A stretch of DNA of 64,000 nucleotides. Origin: Pseudomonas sp. URMO17WK12:I2. GTDB taxonomy: Bacteria; Pseudomonadota; Gammaproteobacteria; Pseudomonadales; Pseudomonadaceae. The notes beneath the pieces were generated by a model. It was given only the letters and a program-made list of their open reading frames with translations. It was not told the DNA's origin and did no database searches. The translations under genes and the position numbers were made by a program. Shown in pieces: positions 17,935 through 26,777 of the stretch. The first letter of the stretch is position 1, and each line of letters opens with the position of its first letter. The stretch spans positions 1 through 64,000 of the forward strand of contig NZ_QKYW01000008.1 in assembly GCF_003253735.1 (NCBI RefSeq). Reading direction: 5' to 3'.

Positions 17935-18828
17935 ATGGATATCAGCTTTCGCCAGCTTCAGGCGTTCGTGCTCATCGCCGAGCAGCGCAGCTTCAGCCGC
18001 GCCGCCGAGCAGATTCACCTCTCGCAACCGGCACTCAGTTACAGCCTGCGCAAGCTGGAAGAGGCGCTGGGCCTGTCGTTGTTCGCGCGCAACACCCGCA
18101 GCGTCGAGCTGACCGAGGCCGGGGTGCGCTTTCTGGAGCAGGCCCGGCGTCTGCTGCGCGACATGCATAACGCGGTGCATGACGCCCACGAGCAGTTGCA
18201 CCTGCAGAGTGGCTCGCTGCGCATTGGCGTGTTGCCATCGGTGGCCATCGAGCCGTTGCCGCGGGTACTGGTCGATTATCGGCAGCGCTATCCGGGTATC
18301 GACATCAGCCTGCGTGACGGCCGCGCCGGGGAGATCCGCCAGTGGGTCGGCAACGCCGAAGTGGACTTCGCCATCACCTCGGTAGCGGATGAACCCGGCG
18401 TGCTGGATTTCCAGCCGCTCTACGATGACAGCCTGGTATTGCTGGTGCGCGGCCTGGGCGGGTTGCGTGGCAAGAAGCTGCTCGCTGCCCTGCAGCACCT
18501 CGATTACGTGGCCACCACCCGCGATACCAGCCTGCGCAGCATGGCTGACCAGACCCTGGAACGCATGGGCCTGCGACCTGAGCCCGCATTCGAGGTCGCT
18601 TACATGAGCAGCGCTGCTGCACTGGCGCGGGCGGGACTGGGCTATGCACTGCTGCCGGCGAGCGTGGCGGACACCTTCAATGGTGACGGCAGCCTGTCCG
18701 TGCACCCGCTGCCGATGGCGCCTGCCCGTGGCATTGGCGTGCTGCAGCGCAAACCCTGCTACCTGAGCCCGCCGGCCCAGGCCTTTGTCAGCATGCTGAA
18801 GCAGCATGCCGATGCCATTGGCCTCTAG
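17935..18828 (+). CDS. LysR-family transcriptional regulator (297 aa)
   Basis: An N-terminal winged helix-turn-helix (about residues 4-62, with SFSRAAEQIHLSQPALSYSLRKLEEALG) is followed by a periplasmic-binding-protein-like effector domain (about 90-295). It starts only 106 bases from the divergent AtuA operon and is probably its regulator, responding to the transported acid or a derivative. There is no clear ribosome binding site before the ATG at 17935, so it may be weakly translated. Confidence 0.9.
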   Translation: MDISFRQLQAFVLIAEQRSFSRAAEQIHLSQPALSYSLRKLEEALGLSLFARNTRSVELTEAGVRFLEQARRLLRDMHNAVHDAHEQLHLQSGSLRIGVLPSVAIEPLPRVLVDYRQRYPGIDISLRDGRAGEIRQWVGNAEVDFAITSVADEPGVLDFQPLYDDSLVLLVRGLGGLRGKKLLAALQHLDYVATTRDTSLRSMADQTLERMGLRPEPAFEVAYMSSAAALARAGLGYALLPASVADTFNGDGSLSVHPLPMAPARGIGVLQRKPCYLSPPAQAFVSMLKQHADAIGL

Positions 18829-18915
18829 CCACTACTGACGTTTGGGGCTACCCGTGGCAGGCGATTCACGCGACAATCAGCGCCCTCGAAAATCGATGTG
18901 CCGGGTACCTGACGT

Positions 18916-19716
18916 TTGAACACCGAGCTACGCCGCCGCGCCTACCTGGATGCCATGCAAGTGGCCAGCTGGCTGCCGCGCGTCGAACTGCCCTTCGCGG
19001 CGCCGTCGCGACCCGAGCTGCTGGTTGCCTTCGAACCGGAAGCCGAGGTCGTCGCGCCACCAGCGGTACAGGCGAAGGTCAGCGCGCCTGCTGCGGCACC
19101 TGCCGCCAGCGCCGTGGTCGCCCGCGAGCGACCCCGTATCGAAGTGCCCAAGCCCGGCACCGCAAGCAAGGCCAGCGAGCCTGTGGCCGAACAGACCAGC
19201 GCAGCGCCGGCCCCGCGTGAGCGACCGATGCCACCACCACGGTTCGCCCTGCAATTGCTGCGCGCCGGTAGCTGCGCGCTGTTGGTCGAGCTGCCGACCG
19301 GTGAGCCGTTTCAGAGTCGTGACCCGGCCTACCTGCTGCTCAAGGATCTGCTGCGCGCCGCCGGCCTGCCGGATGCCCCGCAGATCATCGGTGAGCCGGT
19401 ACGCTGGCCGCTACTGGTACGCGGCAATATGGACCAAGGCCCCCAGGCAGCGCTGGATTTCGTGCAGAGCTTCATCGGCGCACGCCTGGAGGAGCAGGAG
19501 CCCTGTGCCTGCCTGTGGCTGATCGGCTTGCCGGCCATCCGCTTCGCCGGCGACGCGGATGCCGAGGCCTACAACCGCGAGTTGCAGGTCGAAGAGCTGG
19601 GCGCCGCCTGGGCGCTGCCCGGCCTCGAGCTGCTGATGGACGAGCCAGAGCGTAAACGCGAGCTCTGGCAGGCCATGCAACGGGTGCGGCGGCGCTGGCT
19701 GGAGGCATCGGCATGA
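18916..19716 (+). CDS. holD: DNA polymerase III psi subunit, pseudomonad type (266 aa)
   Basis: This gene sits immediately upstream of rimI, the position of holD in E. coli. The N-terminus (RRRAYLDAMQVASWLPR) resembles the chi-binding segment of psi. A low-complexity Ala/Pro/Glu linker (about residues 40-110) is followed by a C-terminal globular domain (about 110-266). Pseudomonad psi is known to be 'cryptic' (longer and very divergent), and I recall it being identified at this locus in P. aeruginosa (PA4679). The TTG at 18916 keeps the conserved N-terminal helix, whereas the first ATG at 18955 would cut it. Automated annotation may call it hypothetical or TonB-like because of the linker. Psi helps load the sliding clamp and contacts SSB through chi. 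Confidence 0.7.
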   Translation: MNTELRRRAYLDAMQVASWLPRVELPFAAPSRPELLVAFEPEAEVVAPPAVQAKVSAPAAAPAASAVVARERPRIEVPKPGTASKASEPVAEQTSAAPAPRERPMPPPRFALQLLRAGSCALLVELPTGEPFQSRDPAYLLLKDLLRAAGLPDAPQIIGEPVRWPLLVRGNMDQGPQAALDFVQSFIGARLEEQEPCACLWLIGLPAIRFAGDADAEAYNRELQVEELGAAWALPGLELLMDEPERKRELWQAMQRVRRRWLEASA

Positions 19717-20165
19717 GTGACGCGATCACGTTCCGCCGGGCCACCGAGGCGGATATCGATGCGGTGCTGAAAATCGAATACGCCGCCTTCAGTCATCCGT
19801 GGACGCGCGGCATCTTTCTCGACAGCCTGAAATCCTACGAAGTCTGGCTGATGTTCGAAGGCAGCCAGCAGGTCGGCCACGGGGTGATCAACGTGATCAT
19901 CGATGAAGCCCATCTGCTCAACATTACCGTCAAGCCGGAAAGCCAGGGCCGCGGCCTGGGCCTGCGCTTGCTCGAGCACCTCATGGAGCGTGCCGCGCAG
20001 CTCAAGGCCGGGGAGTGCTTTCTCGAAGTACGCTCCAGCAATCAGGCGGCCTATCGCCTATACGAGCGTTATGGGTTCAACGAGATTGGCCGCAGGCGTG
20101 ATTACTACCCAGCACCCGGCGGCCGTGAAGATGCGCTGGTGATGGCCTGCACGCTGGTGGAGTGA
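19713..20165 (+). CDS. rimI: Ribosomal protein S18 alanine N-acetyltransferase (150 aa)
   Basis: This is a single-domain GNAT acetyltransferase. The acetyl-CoA loop SQGRGLGLRL lies at about residues 77-86, and the FLEVRSSN segment carries the conserved Glu105, with the C-terminal AAYRLYERYGF typical of RimI. It acetylates the N-terminal alanine of S18. It overlaps holD by four bases (ATGA), the same pairing as in enterobacteria. It is convergent with the small gene at 20167 with a single base between stops. Confidence 0.92.
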   Translation: MSDAITFRRATEADIDAVLKIEYAAFSHPWTRGIFLDSLKSYEVWLMFEGSQQVGHGVINVIIDEAHLLNITVKPESQGRGLGLRLLEHLMERAAQLKAGECFLEVRSSNQAAYRLYERYGFNEIGRRRDYYPAPGGREDALVMACTLVE

Positions 20166-20166
20166 A

Positions 20167-20400
20167 CTAGCGGCGTGCCCAGCGCCGTTCGCGGCGTTCT
20201 TCCTCGACCTGGCTCAGGTCGTATTTATCCAGAAACTCTTCAGGCTGCGCAGCCTGTTCGGTTGGCGACTCATCGGTCGCGCTGGCTGGTTTCTGCGCAG
20301 CACCCTTTACCGGTTTGCGCGGTGTCAGCGGCTCCACCACATCACGCAGAATGGGCGGTTCGGCCGGTTGGCGGCGGTCAGGTGGCTGCTTGTCAGTCAT
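20167..20400 (-). CDS. Conserved hypothetical small protein (77 aa)
   Basis: This is a short, highly charged, Pro-rich protein without a signal or membrane segment; it ends in an Arg/Glu-rich stretch (EEERRERRWARR). Its ATG at 20400 has a GGAG eight bases upstream; an alternative ATG at 20421 would add seven residues. I recall a similar small gene between rimI and carbonic anhydrase in P. aeruginosa (PA4677), which supports it being real. Function unknown. Confidence 0.6.
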   Translation of the reverse strand: MTDKQPPDRRQPAEPPILRDVVEPLTPRKPVKGAAQKPASATDESPTEQAAQPEEFLDKYDLSQVEEERRERRWARR

Positions 20401-20575
20401 GACGAACTCCAGATCGGTCATTGGCTCTACGCAATGGACGGCCCCAAGCCCTGAAGATTCAGCGTTTCGGTCTTCAACCAGCAAACCCTTAGGGTTGTTC
20501 GGGATAGAAATCGCCTTGTCAAAAAGCCCGGTGCATCCGTATGGTGCGCATCGACCTTTCTCGGGAGCCGCCGCC

Positions 20576-21217
20576 GTGAGCGATCTCAAGCACCTGTTCG
20601 ACAACAATGAACGCTGGGCCGAAAGCATTACCCAGAACGACCCGGACTTCTTCCCGCGCCTGGCGCGCCAGCAGACGCCCGAGTACCTGTGGATCGGCTG
20701 CTCGGATGCCCGTGTGCCGGCCAACGACATCGTCGGCCTGCTGCCCGGCGAGCTGTTCGTGCACCGCAATGTGGCCAATGTGGTGCTGCACACCGACCTC
20801 AATTGCCTGTCGGTAATCCAGTACGCGGTCGACGTGCTCAAGGTCAAACATATCCTGGTCACCGGCCACTACGGCTGCGGTGGCGTGCGTGCGGCCATGC
20901 ACGATGCACAGTTCGGCCTGATCGATGGCTGGCTGCGCAATATTCGCGACCTCTACTACGAACAGCATGCACAACTGGCTGCGCTGGCGGACGAGGAGGC
21001 GCGGGTCGATCGCCTCTGCGAGCTGAACGTGATGAAGCAGGTGGGCAACGTCAGCCGCACCAGCATCGTTCAGAACGCCTGGCACCGCGGCCAGCCGTTG
21101 TCGGTACATGGCTGCATCTACGGGCTCAAGGATGGCCGCTGGAAGGACCTCGACGTCACCGTCACGCGTGCCGAGCAACTGCCCGAGCAGTACCGTCTGC
21201 GCCCGCCGCAGGCATGA
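20576..21217 (+). CDS. can: Beta-class carbonic anhydrase (213 aa)
   Basis: This cytoplasmic zinc enzyme interconverts CO2 and bicarbonate. Cys42, Asp44, His98 and Cys101 (motifs CSDAR and GHYGCGG) are the metal ligands and catalytic dyad at the same positions as in E. coli Can. The start is GTG at 20576, with GGGAG at 20563-20567 upstream; extending further would add an unrelated Arg/Ser-rich tail. The following EamA permease gene overlaps by four bases. Confidence 0.94.
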   Translation: MSDLKHLFDNNERWAESITQNDPDFFPRLARQQTPEYLWIGCSDARVPANDIVGLLPGELFVHRNVANVVLHTDLNCLSVIQYAVDVLKVKHILVTGHYGCGGVRAAMHDAQFGLIDGWLRNIRDLYYEQHAQLAALADEEARVDRLCELNVMKQVGNVSRTSIVQNAWHRGQPLSVHGCIYGLKDGRWKDLDVTVTRAEQLPEQYRLRPPQA

Positions 21218-22140
21218 GTATGGGTAAGCCTTCGCGCCAGCTGGCGATTGCCGGTGTGCTGGTGGCGGTGTTGTGCTGGGCGGGCAATGCCCTGGTGGCC
21301 CGTGCCTTCGCCGGTGAGATTCCGCCTTTCGCCCTGGCCTTCTGGCGCTGGAGCTTGGCGCTGATCCTGATAGCGCCGTTCGTGGCATTGCCGCTGTGGC
21401 GGCATCGTGCCGCGCTGCGCCATGCCGGCTGGCGCCTGGTGGTGATCGCCGCATTCGGCATCGCCGGCTACAACACCTTTCTGTACAGCGCGGCGCAAAC
21501 CACGGCGGCGATCAACATCACCCTGGTCAACACCTGCATCCCGTTGATGACGTTCATCTTCGCCGGCCTGCTGCTCGGGGCCTGGCCGGCGCGGCGCGCC
21601 TGGTGGGGCATGGCACTGGCGGTGGTCGGCTTGCTGGTGCTGATCTGTCGTGGCGACTGGCAGACCCTGGCGGGCATGGCGTTCAATCGCGGCGACCTGA
21701 TCATGCTGCTGGCAGTGCTCGACTGGGCGCTCTACACCGTGCTGCTCAGGCGTTGGTCAGCTTACCTGGCACCGATTCCGCCACTGGCGCTGTTGGGCAT
21801 GTTCATGCTGCTGGGCGTGCCGATGATCCTGCCGCTGTATCTCTATGAGCTTTCCACTGGCGCGCAGCTGCTGGCGACGCCGGCCAACCTGGCGGCCATC
21901 GCCTACACCGCGGTGTTCGCCTCGCTGGTCGCTTACCTGGGCTGGAACAACGGCGTGAAGGTACTCGGCGCCTCGACCGCAGCGATGGGTAACTACCTGA
22001 TGCCGGTGTTCACCGCGATCCTGGGCTGGATTCTGCTCGGCGAGGCGCTGCAGCTGTTCCACTGGTTCGGGGGTGCGCTGATCTTCGCCGGCCTGCTGCT
22101 GGCCACCCTGCCAAGCCGTTCGCAACGCGCAGCGCGCTGA
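21214..22140 (+). CDS. EamA/DMT-family permease (308 aa)
   Basis: Ten hydrophobic segments form two EamA repeats (about residues 10-145 and 160-300), as in drug/metabolite exporters of the RhaT/YdcZ type. A basic C-terminus (PSRSQRAAR) faces the cytoplasm. ATG at 21214 overlaps the carbonic anhydrase stop; ATG at 21220 is equally possible. Substrate unknown; the coupling to carbonic anhydrase may only reflect shared transcription. Confidence 0.85.
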   Translation: MSMGKPSRQLAIAGVLVAVLCWAGNALVARAFAGEIPPFALAFWRWSLALILIAPFVALPLWRHRAALRHAGWRLVVIAAFGIAGYNTFLYSAAQTTAAINITLVNTCIPLMTFIFAGLLLGAWPARRAWWGMALAVVGLLVLICRGDWQTLAGMAFNRGDLIMLLAVLDWALYTVLLRRWSAYLAPIPPLALLGMFMLLGVPMILPLYLYELSTGAQLLATPANLAAIAYTAVFASLVAYLGWNNGVKVLGASTAAMGNYLMPVFTAILGWILLGEALQLFHWFGGALIFAGLLLATLPSRSQRAAR

Positions 22141-22368
22141 CGCGATACAGCCCGTCGTTCCCCGTGCCCGCATGACCTGCAAACACGTCTTTGCGGCCAT
22201 GCCCACGGGCGATGTAGGGCTAATTTCGCCTGCCGGAAAACTTTACCGGACCCATGACGGTCTATGCCGTTGGCTGGCGGCTTCGGTGAACCGATGACGC
22301 CATAACGGGCACGTAGGCAATTCAGTTGCTAGGTTTATGCCGTCTGCAGAAGGATAAGTTGTGAGTTA
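22141..22368. other. Intergenic leader region of the 22369 lipoprotein gene
   Basis: This 228-base region has a short inverted repeat CCGGAAAA...TTTACCGG near 22233-22250 and then a low-complexity leader. AAGGAT at 22350-22355 may serve the ATG at 22369, though its spacing is long. No recognisable RNA family is seen. Confidence 0.3.
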
Positions 22369-23166
22369 ATGGATTACTCGCACGTCTCTCCAACTCGAAA
22401 AACTGCAACCGTGCACAGGCTGACGGCCTTCTATCCGTCACTTCGTGGTGCCTGCTGGCGCGTCACGTTGCTGGTGATGTTGCTCGTCGGATTGAGCGGC
22501 TGCATACGCAATCAGGCCAATGGCGCCTTTGCCAGCAACAGCATGGCGGCGAGCCCTGGCGAGTTGTTCCAGACCCACTCTGATCGCATGGCCACCATCG
22601 GCATGCGCAGCAACCTCAACAGCCTCTATCGGCTGATGGACAAGCTCTACCAGCGCAACCCGCGCGAGTGGCGCAAGACCGGCCTGGCCAATCGCGAAGT
22701 GGCGCTACAGGCGGTGCAGCAGGCGATCGAGCAGGGCAGGCCACCGCCGGCGCTGGCTGGCCGGCAGGACATCGTCGCCCTCAGCTATGCGCTGAGCCCG
22801 GAGTTTCAGGGTGATCGGGTCGGCGCCTTCATCTATGCCATCGGCAGCATGCTGATCACCGCCCATGGTGGGCGCACCCAGTTCTACATCACCGACACCA
22901 TCGATGCGCAGTTCGTGCACAACGCGGCACGCAACATCGAGAAGGCCACCTGGCTGCTGGCTACGCGGCGCGACGCCCAGGGCAACTCGCTGCTGCTATC
23001 CAACGAGTTGTCCGAGAACGGGCGCAACCTGAGTTTCGCCGTGGAGTTCGGCAAGATCGTCGCCCGCCTGGATTACCTGAGTGATGTGCTCGACGAGCGC
23101 TACCGGCGTATCGGCGTGAACTACGCCCACAGCCTGCTGTTTCTGAACTTCCTGCCGGTGCAGTAG
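22369..23166 (+). CDS. Conserved hypothetical lipoprotein (up to 265 aa)
   Basis: A hydrophobic segment ending in LVGLSGC (Cys45 from this start) is a lipobox, so the protein is probably an outer- or inner-membrane lipoprotein. The long n-region suggests the true start could be the GTG at 22411, giving a normal 31-residue signal. The mature part is helical, with conserved-looking LYQRNPREW and YALSPEFQGDRVGAFIYAIGSMLITAHGG segments; the latter is hydrophobic enough to lie in or along a membrane. I do not recognise a characterised family. Confidence 0.7.
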   Translation: MDYSHVSPTRKTATVHRLTAFYPSLRGACWRVTLLVMLLVGLSGCIRNQANGAFASNSMAASPGELFQTHSDRMATIGMRSNLNSLYRLMDKLYQRNPREWRKTGLANREVALQAVQQAIEQGRPPPALAGRQDIVALSYALSPEFQGDRVGAFIYAIGSMLITAHGGRTQFYITDTIDAQFVHNAARNIEKATWLLATRRDAQGNSLLLSNELSENGRNLSFAVEFGKIVARLDYLSDVLDERYRRIGVNYAHSLLFLNFLPVQ

Positions 23167-23188
23167 CAGGCGCCCGCTCGCATGATCC

Positions 23189-23269
23189 GTAGGAGGGGCT
23201 TTAGCCCCGAGCTCTTTGCGCCCTGATAAAGCGCGGGGCTAAAGCGGATCGCCGCCCGGTCCCTCCTAC
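23189..23269. repeat. Palindromic intergenic repeat (GTAGGAGGGGCTTTAGCCCCG type)
   Basis: The outer arms GTAGGAGGG/CCCTCCTAC enclose internal inverted segments with two copies of the GGGGCTTTAGCCCC / GCGGGGCTAAAGC motif in opposite orientation. This is a REP-like element of a type scattered between Pseudomonas genes. It lies downstream of the lipoprotein gene and convergent yjdM. Confidence 0.7.
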
Positions 23270-23338
23270 ATGCTCACCGACCGCTTGTGCCTTGTCACAG
23301 CCTCTTCGATGTCGCCTAAAAAGACCGTGAACAGGCTC

Positions 23339-23680
23339 TTACACCTTGCGGACGAACTCGGACTTGAGCTTCATCGCGCCGATACCATCGATCTTGCAAT
23401 CGATGTCGTGGTCGCCGTTGACCAGGCGAATGCCCTTGACCTTGGTGCCGACCTTGACCACCAGCGAGGAGCCCTTGACCTTGAGATCCTTGATCACGGT
23501 GATGGTGTCGCCGTCCTGCAGCACGTTACCGACCGAGTCCTTGATCACCTTGGCGTCGTCGCCGGCCGCCTCGCTGGCGGTGGCCGACCATTCGTGGGCG
23601 CATTCCGGGCAGACCAGTTGGGTGCCGTCTTCGTAGGTGTATTCGGAGTTGCAGGCAGGGCAGGGTGGCAGCGTGCTCAC
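23339..23680 (-). CDS. yjdM: YjdM/PhnA-family zinc-ribbon protein (113 aa)
   Basis: The N-terminal zinc ribbon uses Cys7, Cys10, Cys24 and Cys27. The C-terminal domain (GDTITVIKDLKVKGSS...VKGIRLV) is a small beta-barrel typical of YjdM. The old name PhnA reflects a phosphonate link that is not supported for this family in general. It is a small cytoplasmic protein of uncertain function and stands alone here. Confidence 0.9.
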   Translation of the reverse strand: MSTLPPCPACNSEYTYEDGTQLVCPECAHEWSATASEAAGDDAKVIKDSVGNVLQDGDTITVIKDLKVKGSSLVVKVGTKVKGIRLVNGDHDIDCKIDGIGAMKLKSEFVRKV

Positions 23681-23754
23681 GGGGTATCCTTCTGAGGCCG
23701 TGGATAAAAAGGCCGCAGATTATATAGGGTTTTACCCGCCGCCGGGTATCGGCG

Positions 23755-24159
23755 TCAGGCGTCCGGCAGCAATGCCTCGGCCTCGATCTCGATCAGCCAC
23801 TCAGGCTCCGACAACCCGGTGACCACCACCCAGGAGGTGGCCGGCGGTTGCGCGGGAAAGAAGCTGCGCAGGGCATCGACGATATGCGCCTGCTCGTCAC
23901 GGGCCTGGGCGGCGATGTAGATGCGCAGCATCAGCACGTGCTGCAGGCTGCCGCCGGCAGCGTCGAGAATCCTGCGTACGTTGTGCAGTGCGGCGTGGGT
24001 CTGGCTGGCCAGGTCATCGCCGACCAGCCGTTCGTGCTCGTCCACGCCGACTTGCCCGGAGAGGTGAATGCGCCGCCCGCCCTGGCTGATCACCGCCTGG
24101 CTGAATCCGTACTGCTGGGTGTCGAAGACCGAGTCGGGGTTGAGTGTGTGCCTGTGCAT
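23755..24159 (-). CDS. RidA (YjgF/UK114) family protein (134 aa)
   Basis: The fold signature includes SQAVISQGGRRIHLSGQVG near the N-terminus and VLMLRIYIA in the middle, with a conserved C-terminal EPEWLIEIEAEALLP. True RidA hydrolyses reactive enamines/imines; this sequence is a divergent subgroup member and its exact substrate is uncertain. It is a single-gene unit. Confidence 0.85.
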   Translation of the reverse strand: MHRHTLNPDSVFDTQQYGFSQAVISQGGRRIHLSGQVGVDEHERLVGDDLASQTHAALHNVRRILDAAGGSLQHVLMLRIYIAAQARDEQAHIVDALRSFFPAQPPATSWVVVTGLSEPEWLIEIEAEALLPDA

Positions 24160-24382
24160 CGATGCGTCCTTGATCAGAAACAGCCAGGCAGTCTAGCGTT
24201 GCGCCTGTGCTGATCCAGCCCGAGACTGTTGCCAGTTGTGCAGGGCGGGTGCGGATAACCCGAACTCATGGCGGCTTCGCTGCCTCCAAACGAAAGTGGT
24301 GGTTCGGCTGGCGCCGAACGCTGCATCTGCCGATGAGTCCTGGGCTGCCTGTCAACGGCCCGCCATAGCCAGTGGAGGCGCT
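24160..24382. other. Divergent intergenic region upstream of yihY-like gene
   Basis: This 223-base region contains a clear hairpin GTTCGGC-TGGC-GCCGAAC (24302-24319) and a Gly-codon-rich frame without start signals. It probably holds promoters for the divergent RidA and YihY genes. No known RNA element is recognised. Confidence 0.3.
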
Positions 24383-25276
24383 ATGTTTTTTCCCCAGTTG
24401 CCGGGTGTCAGCCTGTTCCAGGTGATGAAGAAGACGGTTACCGACTTCATCGAGGACGAGCTGCCCACCTACGCCTCGGCCCTGGCGTTCCAGATGTTCT
24501 TCTCGCTGTTCCCGTTCCTGCTGTTTCTGGTCGCGCTGATCAGCCTGCTCGACATGCAGCCGTTCTTCGACTGGCTGCGCCAGCAGGCCGAGCTGCTGCT
24601 GCCGTTATCCACGGTGGAGCTGGTCAACCCGGTGATCGACCAGTTGCAGACGCAGAAAGCCGGGCTGTTCTCGATCGGTATCGTGGTGGCGCTGTGGACG
24701 GCGTCGTCGGCGGTGCGCTCGACCATGGATGCGATGAACAAAGCCTACGGTGTGAAGGAGGGGCGCAAGCCCTGGAAGCGCATTCCCCTGTCGTTGCTGT
24801 ACACCATTGGCATCGCCGCGGCGCTGCTGACTGCCGCCGCGTTGATGGTGCTCGGCCCGCAGGTGATGAACTGGCTGGCGCACCAGATCGGCATCGAGCA
24901 GGTGGTGGTCACCCTGTGGACCTGGTTGCGCCTGCCGGTGGCGGTATTTCTGCTGATGATCGTGGTGGCGGTGGTCTACTACGTGGCGCCGGATGTGGAG
25001 CAGCGTTTCCGCTTCATTACCCCGGGCTCGGTACTGGCAGTGGTGGTGTGGATTGCCGCCTCGGTGGGCTTCGCCTATTACGCGCAGAACTTCGCCAACT
25101 ACAACGCCACCTACGGCAGCATCGGCGCGATCATCATTTTCCTGCTGTACCTGCACATCTCCTGTGCGGTGCTGCTGTTTGGCGCCGAGCTCAATGCCGT
25201 TATCGAGCATTTCTCGCAGGAGGGCAAAGAGCCCGGCGACAAGGAAATCCTCCCGGAAAACGAGCCCTCTACCTGA
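24383..25276 (+). CDS. YihY/BrkB-family inner-membrane protein (297 aa)
   Basis: This polytopic protein has six hydrophobic segments and the family motifs AYASALAFQMFFSLFP-like near the N-terminus, TASSAVRSTMDAMNKAYG, and a final YLHISCAVLLFGAELN. The family was once called ribonuclease BN by mistake; function is not settled. ATG at 24383 has GTGGAGGC just upstream. The 3' end overlaps the convergent LEA14-type gene by eight bases. Confidence 0.9.
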   Translation: MFFPQLPGVSLFQVMKKTVTDFIEDELPTYASALAFQMFFSLFPFLLFLVALISLLDMQPFFDWLRQQAELLLPLSTVELVNPVIDQLQTQKAGLFSIGIVVALWTASSAVRSTMDAMNKAYGVKEGRKPWKRIPLSLLYTIGIAAALLTAAALMVLGPQVMNWLAHQIGIEQVVVTLWTWLRLPVAVFLLMIVVAVVYYVAPDVEQRFRFITPGSVLAVVVWIAASVGFAYYAQNFANYNATYGSIGAIIIFLLYLHISCAVLLFGAELNAVIEHFSQEGKEPGDKEILPENEPST

Positions 25277-25745
25277 CCGCGGGCTGCGTCGGTGGCCAGG
25301 TCAACTGGCCGCTGTCACTGAAGCGCTGGGTGCCGAACAGGCCCCCAGCGAACTTGCCGCGCAGCTGGTAGGGCAGGCTCTGGCCGGGCTGGTGAGTGCT
25401 GGCCCCCCAGGCCTGGCGAAGCACCGAATAGGCCGAGATGGTCACCGGCACGCTGATCACCTTTTCGCCAAAGCGCGGCACCTGGCCGCGCTGATCGCTG
25501 ACCCCGCGGGCCAGCGGCTGGTCGTTGATATCCAGCGCAAGGGCGATGCCATTGAAGTCGATGGCGTTTTCATTGGGATTCTGCACCCGCAGCTTCACCG
25601 CAAAGCGCGCCTCGAGCCCCTCTGATGGCAGCGGCTCCAGGCCGACCAGATCGATATGCAGCGGATCACGCGAGGACCAGGACGCGCAGCCGGCCAGTGT
25701 GGCCATCAGCAGCAGGACACTCAAATGGCGCAGTGTGGGGCGCAT
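25269..25745 (-). CDS. LEA type-2 (WHy-domain) lipoprotein (158 aa)
   Basis: The signal peptide ends in ATLAGC (Cys20), a lipobox. The mature domain (VGLEPLPSEGLEARFAVKLRVQNPNENAIDFNGI...) is a LEA14/WHy beta-sandwich, found in desiccation and envelope stress proteins. Upstream GGAG supports the ATG at 25745. Likely anchored on the periplasmic side of a membrane. Role in this organism unknown. Confidence 0.87.
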   Translation of the reverse strand: MRPTLRHLSVLLLMATLAGCASWSSRDPLHIDLVGLEPLPSEGLEARFAVKLRVQNPNENAIDFNGIALALDINDQPLARGVSDQRGQVPRFGEKVISVPVTISAYSVLRQAWGASTHQPGQSLPYQLRGKFAGGLFGTQRFSDSGQLTWPPTQPAVR

Positions 25746-25802
25746 GGCAATTCTCCGGCATCGATCATCGTGCAGTTGTGACCGCAACAAGTGAGGTTCG
25801 GC

Positions 25803-26648
25803 TCAGGCGCTCGCTCGCTGCCTGGCGGTCAGCACCAGCGCGATGCCGCCCAGCACGGCCAGTGAACTCAAGCCCAGGCGCAGGCTCAGTGATTCACCCA
25901 GCAGCAGGCCGCCAGCCAGCGCGGTGATGATCGGCACGCTCAGTTGCACGGTGGCGGCCTGAATGGCTTTCAGCTGGGTGATGGCCGTGTACCAGATGGC
26001 GTAGCCCAACCCCGAGGCCAGCGCCCCCGATGCCAGGGCGTAGAGCACGCCATTCAGGTCCCAGCTCGTGCGGTGCAAAAGCACCATGCTCAGCAGCAGC
26101 GCCATGGGTACGCTGCGCACGAAGTTGCCGGTGGTTGCCGCCAGGGCATCGCCGGCGCTGCGGCCCAGCAACGAATAGACGCCCCAGGCAATGCCGGCGA
26201 TCAGCATCAGCAGCGAGCCGGCCAGGGGCGGCGCGCTGGCGCCGGGAAGCAACAGGGCCAGCAACCCTGCGAAGGCCAGCAGCAAGCCGGCCAGGCTCAT
26301 CGGCTCCGGTCGCTCGCCCTGTCGCCAGCCCCACAACAGCATGCTGATCTGCACGGCGCCGAACAGCAGCAAAGCGCCAACACCTGCATCGAGGTTTACA
26401 TAAGCGAAGGAAAATGCGGCGGCATAGATGAACAGTGCTGCCGCACCGCTCCAGCTGCCGGCCGAGGTCGTCGAGCCAGTGCGCAGGCGCAACAGCAACG
26501 CCAGCATCAGTGCACCGGCGAGCAGACGCAGGCTGGTGAAGGTGGCGGGGTCGATCTGGGTGGTTTTCAGGGCCAGGCGGCAGAGCAGCGAATTACCGGC
26601 GAAGGCCAGCATGGCCATAGCGGTGAGGAGCAGCGTACGTGCAGGCAT
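25803..26648 (-). CDS. EamA/DMT-family permease (281 aa)
   Basis: Ten predicted membrane helices form two EamA repeats. GAGAGG lies six bases before the ATG at 26648, which is preferred to the ATG at 26654. It is located between the LEA14 lipoprotein and the TetR repressor, in the same direction as both. Substrate unknown; it could be a member of the pump's neighbourhood but is probably transcribed separately. Confidence 0.86.
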   Translation of the reverse strand: MPARTLLLTAMAMLAFAGNSLLCRLALKTTQIDPATFTSLRLLAGALMLALLLRLRTGSTTSAGSWSGAAALFIYAAAFSFAYVNLDAGVGALLLFGAVQISMLLWGWRQGERPEPMSLAGLLLAFAGLLALLLPGASAPPLAGSLLMLIAGIAWGVYSLLGRSAGDALAATTGNFVRSVPMALLLSMVLLHRTSWDLNGVLYALASGALASGLGYAIWYTAITQLKAIQAATVQLSVPIITALAGGLLLGESLSLRLGLSSLAVLGGIALVLTARQRASA

Positions 26649-26777
26649 GGCCATCCTCTCGTGCAGGTCTGGCAGTGGGTCAGCTCAGCTGCAGGCAGCG
26701 CGCTGTTGACGTTCAGAGGATATAAGCACGGCAGGGCAGAGCGTGGTATCAGCGCAAGGTCTTGGCCTAGGGCCGCC

